A stretch of 17,174 nucleotides of DNA. It comes from Cyanobacteria bacterium UBA11153 (GTDB lineage: Bacteria; Cyanobacteriota; Cyanobacteriia; Cyanobacteriales; Coleofasciculaceae). Made by a program: the position numbers and the translations under genes. Under the pieces are notes generated by a model, which saw only the letters and a program-made list of their open reading frames with translations, was not told the origin of the DNA and did no database searches. The stretch spans positions 1,008 to 18,181 of the forward strand of contig DOIX01000032.1 in assembly GCA_003511885.1 (NCBI GenBank), read 5' to 3'. Below, in pieces: positions 14,447 through 17,174 of this stretch. How positions within the stretch are numbered: the stretch's first letter is position 1; each line of letters starts with the position of its first letter.

Positions 14447-14534
14447 AGGACTTGCGCAAACCATCTATCTGTAGGGTGCGTTATGCTCTAGCTAACGCAC
14501 CACCATCTATCTGTAGCATGACTGCGTAAGTCCT
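14447..14534 (+). mobile_element. 88-bp MITE-like element, copy B
   Basis: Terminal inverted repeats AGGACTTGCGCA and TGCGTAAGTCCT match at 11 of 12 positions. It is internally symmetric: ACCATCTATCTGTAG occurs twice, and GGTGCGTTA pairs with TAACGCACC. It is the same length as copy A at 12130-12217 but in opposite orientation. No transposase is present, so movement would need one supplied from elsewhere. Confidence 0.8.
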
Positions 14535-14575
14535 AAAGGTGAGAATCTGCGATTATTGACTTAATCGTTTATTAG

Positions 14576-14596
14576 CCCCCTGCTTATAGCAGGGGG
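14576..14596 (+). promoter_or_regulatory. GC-rich hairpin 20 bases before the TPR gene
   Basis: CCCCCTGC (14576-14583) and GCAGGGGG (14589-14596) form a perfect 8-bp stem with loop TTATA. It stands between the MITE copy and the TPR start codon. It could be a terminator of upstream transcription or a 5' leader structure; no T run follows on the plus strand. Confidence 0.45.
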
Positions 14597-14616
14597 ATTC
14601 TAAAAAAACCATCTCT

Positions 14617-16794
14617 ATGGAAAAATTTATCTTCCCCATCCTCCTCGCCTGCCTATTCAACATTCCACTAGCTGAAGTAACCCCAGCCCATCAAAAACAA
14701 CCAAATTATCAAATTTCCCAACAACCAACCCCTGAAGATATCGAAAATCAAAATAGCGAAGCCACAATCCGCCCCCAAACTGCTTGGAAATCGGGACGCT
14801 ATAACCAGGCATACCAAATTATCCAAACCATTACCGACACTTCAGCAAAAAGCCAACTTTTAAGAGATTTAGCCAAAGCATATCTAGCAGTAGGCCAGAA
14901 AAAAACAGCCGCCAATCTGATTTTACAATCCGTTGAACTCAGCCCAAAGGATGAATCATCAGATTTATATTATTGGATTGGAGAATTATTTGCTACCGGA
15001 CAAGAAGCACAAGGAAAAGCCCTGCTTAATACTATCGCTAACAACGATTATTTATTGGCATTTGCCCACCAGTCAATCGCGGAAGCTTATGTAAAGGTAG
15101 GACAATATAATGCAGCTTTTGAATATGCCAGATTCATCCCTCCTGGAATCTTATTACCCCTACCAGAATACACAGATCCGAAAGTAGAATTATTGAATGA
15201 TATTATTGATAAATCCCTCAAAGCTGGACAAACTAAATTAGCCTTACAAGTCGCCACTTCCTTAGATGGAAAAGACTATCGCGTTTATGCTTTACAGACT
15301 ATTGCAGAACATTATAAAAACAATGGTAATAAAAAACAAGCCATCCTGATGTTAGATATTGCCCTCAGCATTGCCAAAACCATTGAATCTATTTCCGTTG
15401 TACCGGAAAGAAGTCTATTTTGGAGCGAACCAAATGATAGTATTCTGGTTAATCTAGCCCATCGTTATATCGAATTAGGCGATAAAGCCAAAGGATTACA
15501 AATTCTCTCCCTAGCGATAGAATCAGTACAAAAATTTGAGAATCAGTACGCCTTTGATATCCCAGTATGGCATAAAAGTAAAGGATTAATCCAAATTAGT
15601 AACAGCTATATCAAACTAGGAGAGAAGGATAAAGCCAAAGAATTAATTGCCCAATCTCTCATTGAAGCCGAAACCATTCAGGGGGATTATTACAAAATCC
15701 AGGAATTAATCGGGATTGCCCAAAAATATACTGAAATAGGAGAATGGGACACCAGCGTTGAGATATTAGAGAAAACCCTCCCTTTAATAGAAACAGTGGG
15801 AAGAGAATATGACAAAATCTCATTCTTAATGACTATCCACAAAAACTTGCTGGAAATAGACGAAAAAGAAAAAGCAGGACAAGTTTTCCAGCAAGCCATA
15901 TCCTTAATTGAAACCACAGAATCAGAATCAGAAAAAATTAGCTACCTTATCCCCATCCTCAGTACCTACATTAGTACGAACGAAAATCAACTCGCCAGTC
16001 AACTAGCCCGACGAATATTGGGAATGATTCAGCGTTTGGATAATCCAGATAACCGCAAACAGAGACTTGATGAATTAGTCGTAAACTCTTTAAACAAAGA
16101 CAATCCGAAACTGGCACTTCAAATTATCCAAAGCATTCCCGCAAAAGAAGATAGAGCTAGAATATTATTTGCGATCGCAACACGGTATGCTAATATGGGC
16201 AATTCTGCTCTATCTTCTCAATTTCTATCCCAAGCATTAGCGACTCTAGATGAAATTAGCAATAAAGAAGAACAAAATCTAATTTTAGAACAAACTGCCA
16301 GAAATATTGCTAGCTTATATTATGATTATTATCAAAATACTTTAGGAGAAACTTGGCGATACAAGCTAGCTACACAAATTGTCAACACCATCTCCAATCC
16401 CCCAGTCAAAGCCGATATGTTACTGAATATTGCTATTCAATATAGTAGATTGGGTGAAGATAAAATTTCAGCATCAATCTTAGAGACTGCGTTAGCAATA
16501 AGTAAAGATATTCAGCCACAAATAGAATGGCAGACAAGATTTTTCGATCTCATTGATGCGGGTATAGCAGCAGAAGAATACCATTTAGCTTTGAAACTTC
16601 TCCAGGAAGTGGATGATTTGATTTATCATACAGTAATCTTGCGTCAAATTGCACAGCAGTATCAGATTGAGGGGAATAAGGAGGAAGCGGAAAAATTTTT
16701 AGCCCAAGCGATAGAAGTAGCCAATCGGATTGATGATGATAGGGATCGAAATGAGGCTTGGGTTGGTATTCGGGAACAACAAGAGGGCTGGTGA
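14617..16794 (+). CDS. Exported TPR-repeat protein
   Basis: A 725-residue protein with a probable Sec signal peptide (hydrophobic residues 4-18, likely cleavage near PLA-E at 19-20), so it should act in the periplasm or outside the cell. After a Gln/Pro-rich linker, the rest is an all-helical array of at least ten TPR-like units of about 34 residues, for example LRDLAKAYLAVGQKKTAA, LQTIAEHYKNNGNKKQAI, LVNLAHRYIELGDKAKGL, LFAIATRYANMGNSALSS and LRQIAQQYQIEGNKEEAE. TPR arrays bind peptides or proteins; there is no catalytic domain. No clear SD precedes the ATG, but the signal peptide fixes the start. A LLAC string at 9-12 is a poor lipobox because the hydrophobic core before it is too short. 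It stands alone on the plus strand after the VWA gene; partners are unknown. Confidence 0.9.
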   Translation: MEKFIFPILLACLFNIPLAEVTPAHQKQPNYQISQQPTPEDIENQNSEATIRPQTAWKSGRYNQAYQIIQTITDTSAKSQLLRDLAKAYLAVGQKKTAANLILQSVELSPKDESSDLYYWIGELFATGQEAQGKALLNTIANNDYLLAFAHQSIAEAYVKVGQYNAAFEYARFIPPGILLPLPEYTDPKVELLNDIIDKSLKAGQTKLALQVATSLDGKDYRVYALQTIAEHYKNNGNKKQAILMLDIALSIAKTIESISVVPERSLFWSEPNDSILVNLAHRYIELGDKAKGLQILSLAIESVQKFENQYAFDIPVWHKSKGLIQISNSYIKLGEKDKAKELIAQSLIEAETIQGDYYKIQELIGIAQKYTEIGEWDTSVEILEKTLPLIETVGREYDKISFLMTIHKNLLEIDEKEKAGQVFQQAISLIETTESESEKISYLIPILSTYISTNENQLASQLARRILGMIQRLDNPDNRKQRLDELVVNSLNKDNPKLALQIIQSIPAKEDRARILFAIATRYANMGNSALSSQFLSQALATLDEISNKEEQNLILEQTARNIASLYYDYYQNTLGETWRYKLATQIVNTISNPPVKADMLLNIAIQYSRLGEDKISASILETALAISKDIQPQIEWQTRFFDLIDAGIAAEEYHLALKLLQEVDDLIYHTVILRQIAQQYQIEGNKEEAEKFLAQAIEVANRIDDDRDRNEAWVGIREQQEGW

Positions 16795-17056
16795 GACTGA
16801 TTTGACTATCATTCTCAATGAGATACTCATCAACACTAAGCTGTCACGCATTTAATGTAATGCAAGATACATTTGATTTTCCCATATAACGTAAGTTGCT
16901 AGTTACAATTTAGATCCAGTATAGCTTACTAAAGATCTTGCCGTTAGAGACAAATTGAGATAACCTAGCAAGTGTCAATATCTGGACAATGGCAGTACCA
17001 AGTTCCAGTCATAAATATAATTGACAGTAAAGGATTAACAAGGAGGGATCCGGGAT

Positions 17057-17165
17057 CGATAAAAAGAAAGTTATCGCGATGAGCGCTCGTGTAGTTACAG
17101 ATTAGATTATAGATACTCGATCGGAAGAGCTTTCGATCAATTGTACTGTAACTACGCCAGAGCGC
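17057..17165. other. Nested inverted repeats, possible structured RNA or leader
   Basis: GTAGTTACAG (17091-17100) pairs exactly with CTGTAACTAC (17146-17155); the pairing extends through GCGCTC (17083-17088) and GAGCGC (17160-17165). Inside, 17119-17138 forms a 9-bp hairpin with one G-U pair (GATCGGAAG/CTTTCGATC). Just upstream CGATAA (17057-17062) pairs with TTATCG (17071-17076). AAGGAGG lies at about 17040. The remainder of 16795-17056 shows no gene. The element may belong to a gene beyond the window. Confidence 0.45.
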
Positions 17166-17174
17166 ACTGCTATA

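Noticed and set aside
14617..14655. Lipobox-like LLAC in the TPR protein
   Set aside because: Only a short hydrophobic stretch precedes it, so Sec signal peptidase cleavage near residue 19 is more likely.
17079..17105. Eight-codon frame MSARVVTD near the window end
   Set aside because: The nearest SD is over 30 bases away, and the frame overlaps the inverted repeat arm; too short to support.

Overview
The window is most likely chromosomal DNA of a filamentous cyanobacterium. The octamer GCGATCGC (HIP1) recurs, for example at 1491-1498, 3257-3264, 6248-6255 and 12932-12939. The DNA looks AT-rich, several kinds of palindromic and STRR-like repeats fill the gaps, and the proteins (STAND/WD40, clan AA protease pair, secreted TPR protein) are of types common in Oscillatoriales and Nostocales. 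The genus cannot be fixed from this alone. No rRNA, tRNA, transposase or CRISPR array was seen.

Layout. (1) 57-3038: a manganese-type ABC importer. The substrate-binding lipoprotein (mntC) is on the minus strand, divergent from the ATPase (mntA) and permease (mntB) on the plus strand. An 86-bp-period tandem palindromic repeat separates mntA from mntB. (2) 3214-6548: five consecutive minus-strand genes of unknown function: a 97-aa protein with a hydrophobic segment, a 244-aa lipoprotein, a 92-aa protein, a 384-aa helical-repeat protein and a 118-aa protein. The last two are translationally coupled, and a similar asparagine/glycine-rich, RHIM-like (amyloid-signalling-like) motif sits at the C-terminus of one and the N-terminus of the other. 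(3) 6662-10799: a 22-bp inverted repeat, a perfect consensus promoter and a truncated gene start, followed by a 1290-aa STAND NTPase (HTH-like domain, NB-ARC, 14 WD40 blades). Palindromic repeats have become in-frame coding sequence in this gene. (4) 11123-11888: a small gene overlapping a retropepsin-like aspartic protease by ATGA. Its promoter, leader and first 11 codons resemble the truncated copy upstream of the STAND gene. (5) 12130-14534: a visibly GC-richer gene for a VWA plus beta-trefoil protein, bracketed by inverted copies of an 88-bp MITE-like element. (6) 14617-16794: an exported TPR protein. (7) 16795-17174: no clear gene; the last ~110 bases hold nested inverted repeats that may be structured RNA.

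Functional reading. Region 1 is ordinary metal uptake. Regions 2 and 3 together resemble an accessory conflict or signalling neighbourhood: a candidate amyloid-type effector/sensor pair, envelope proteins and a STAND sensor. The motif similarity and gene coupling are seen in the sequence; an amyloid or defence function is inference.
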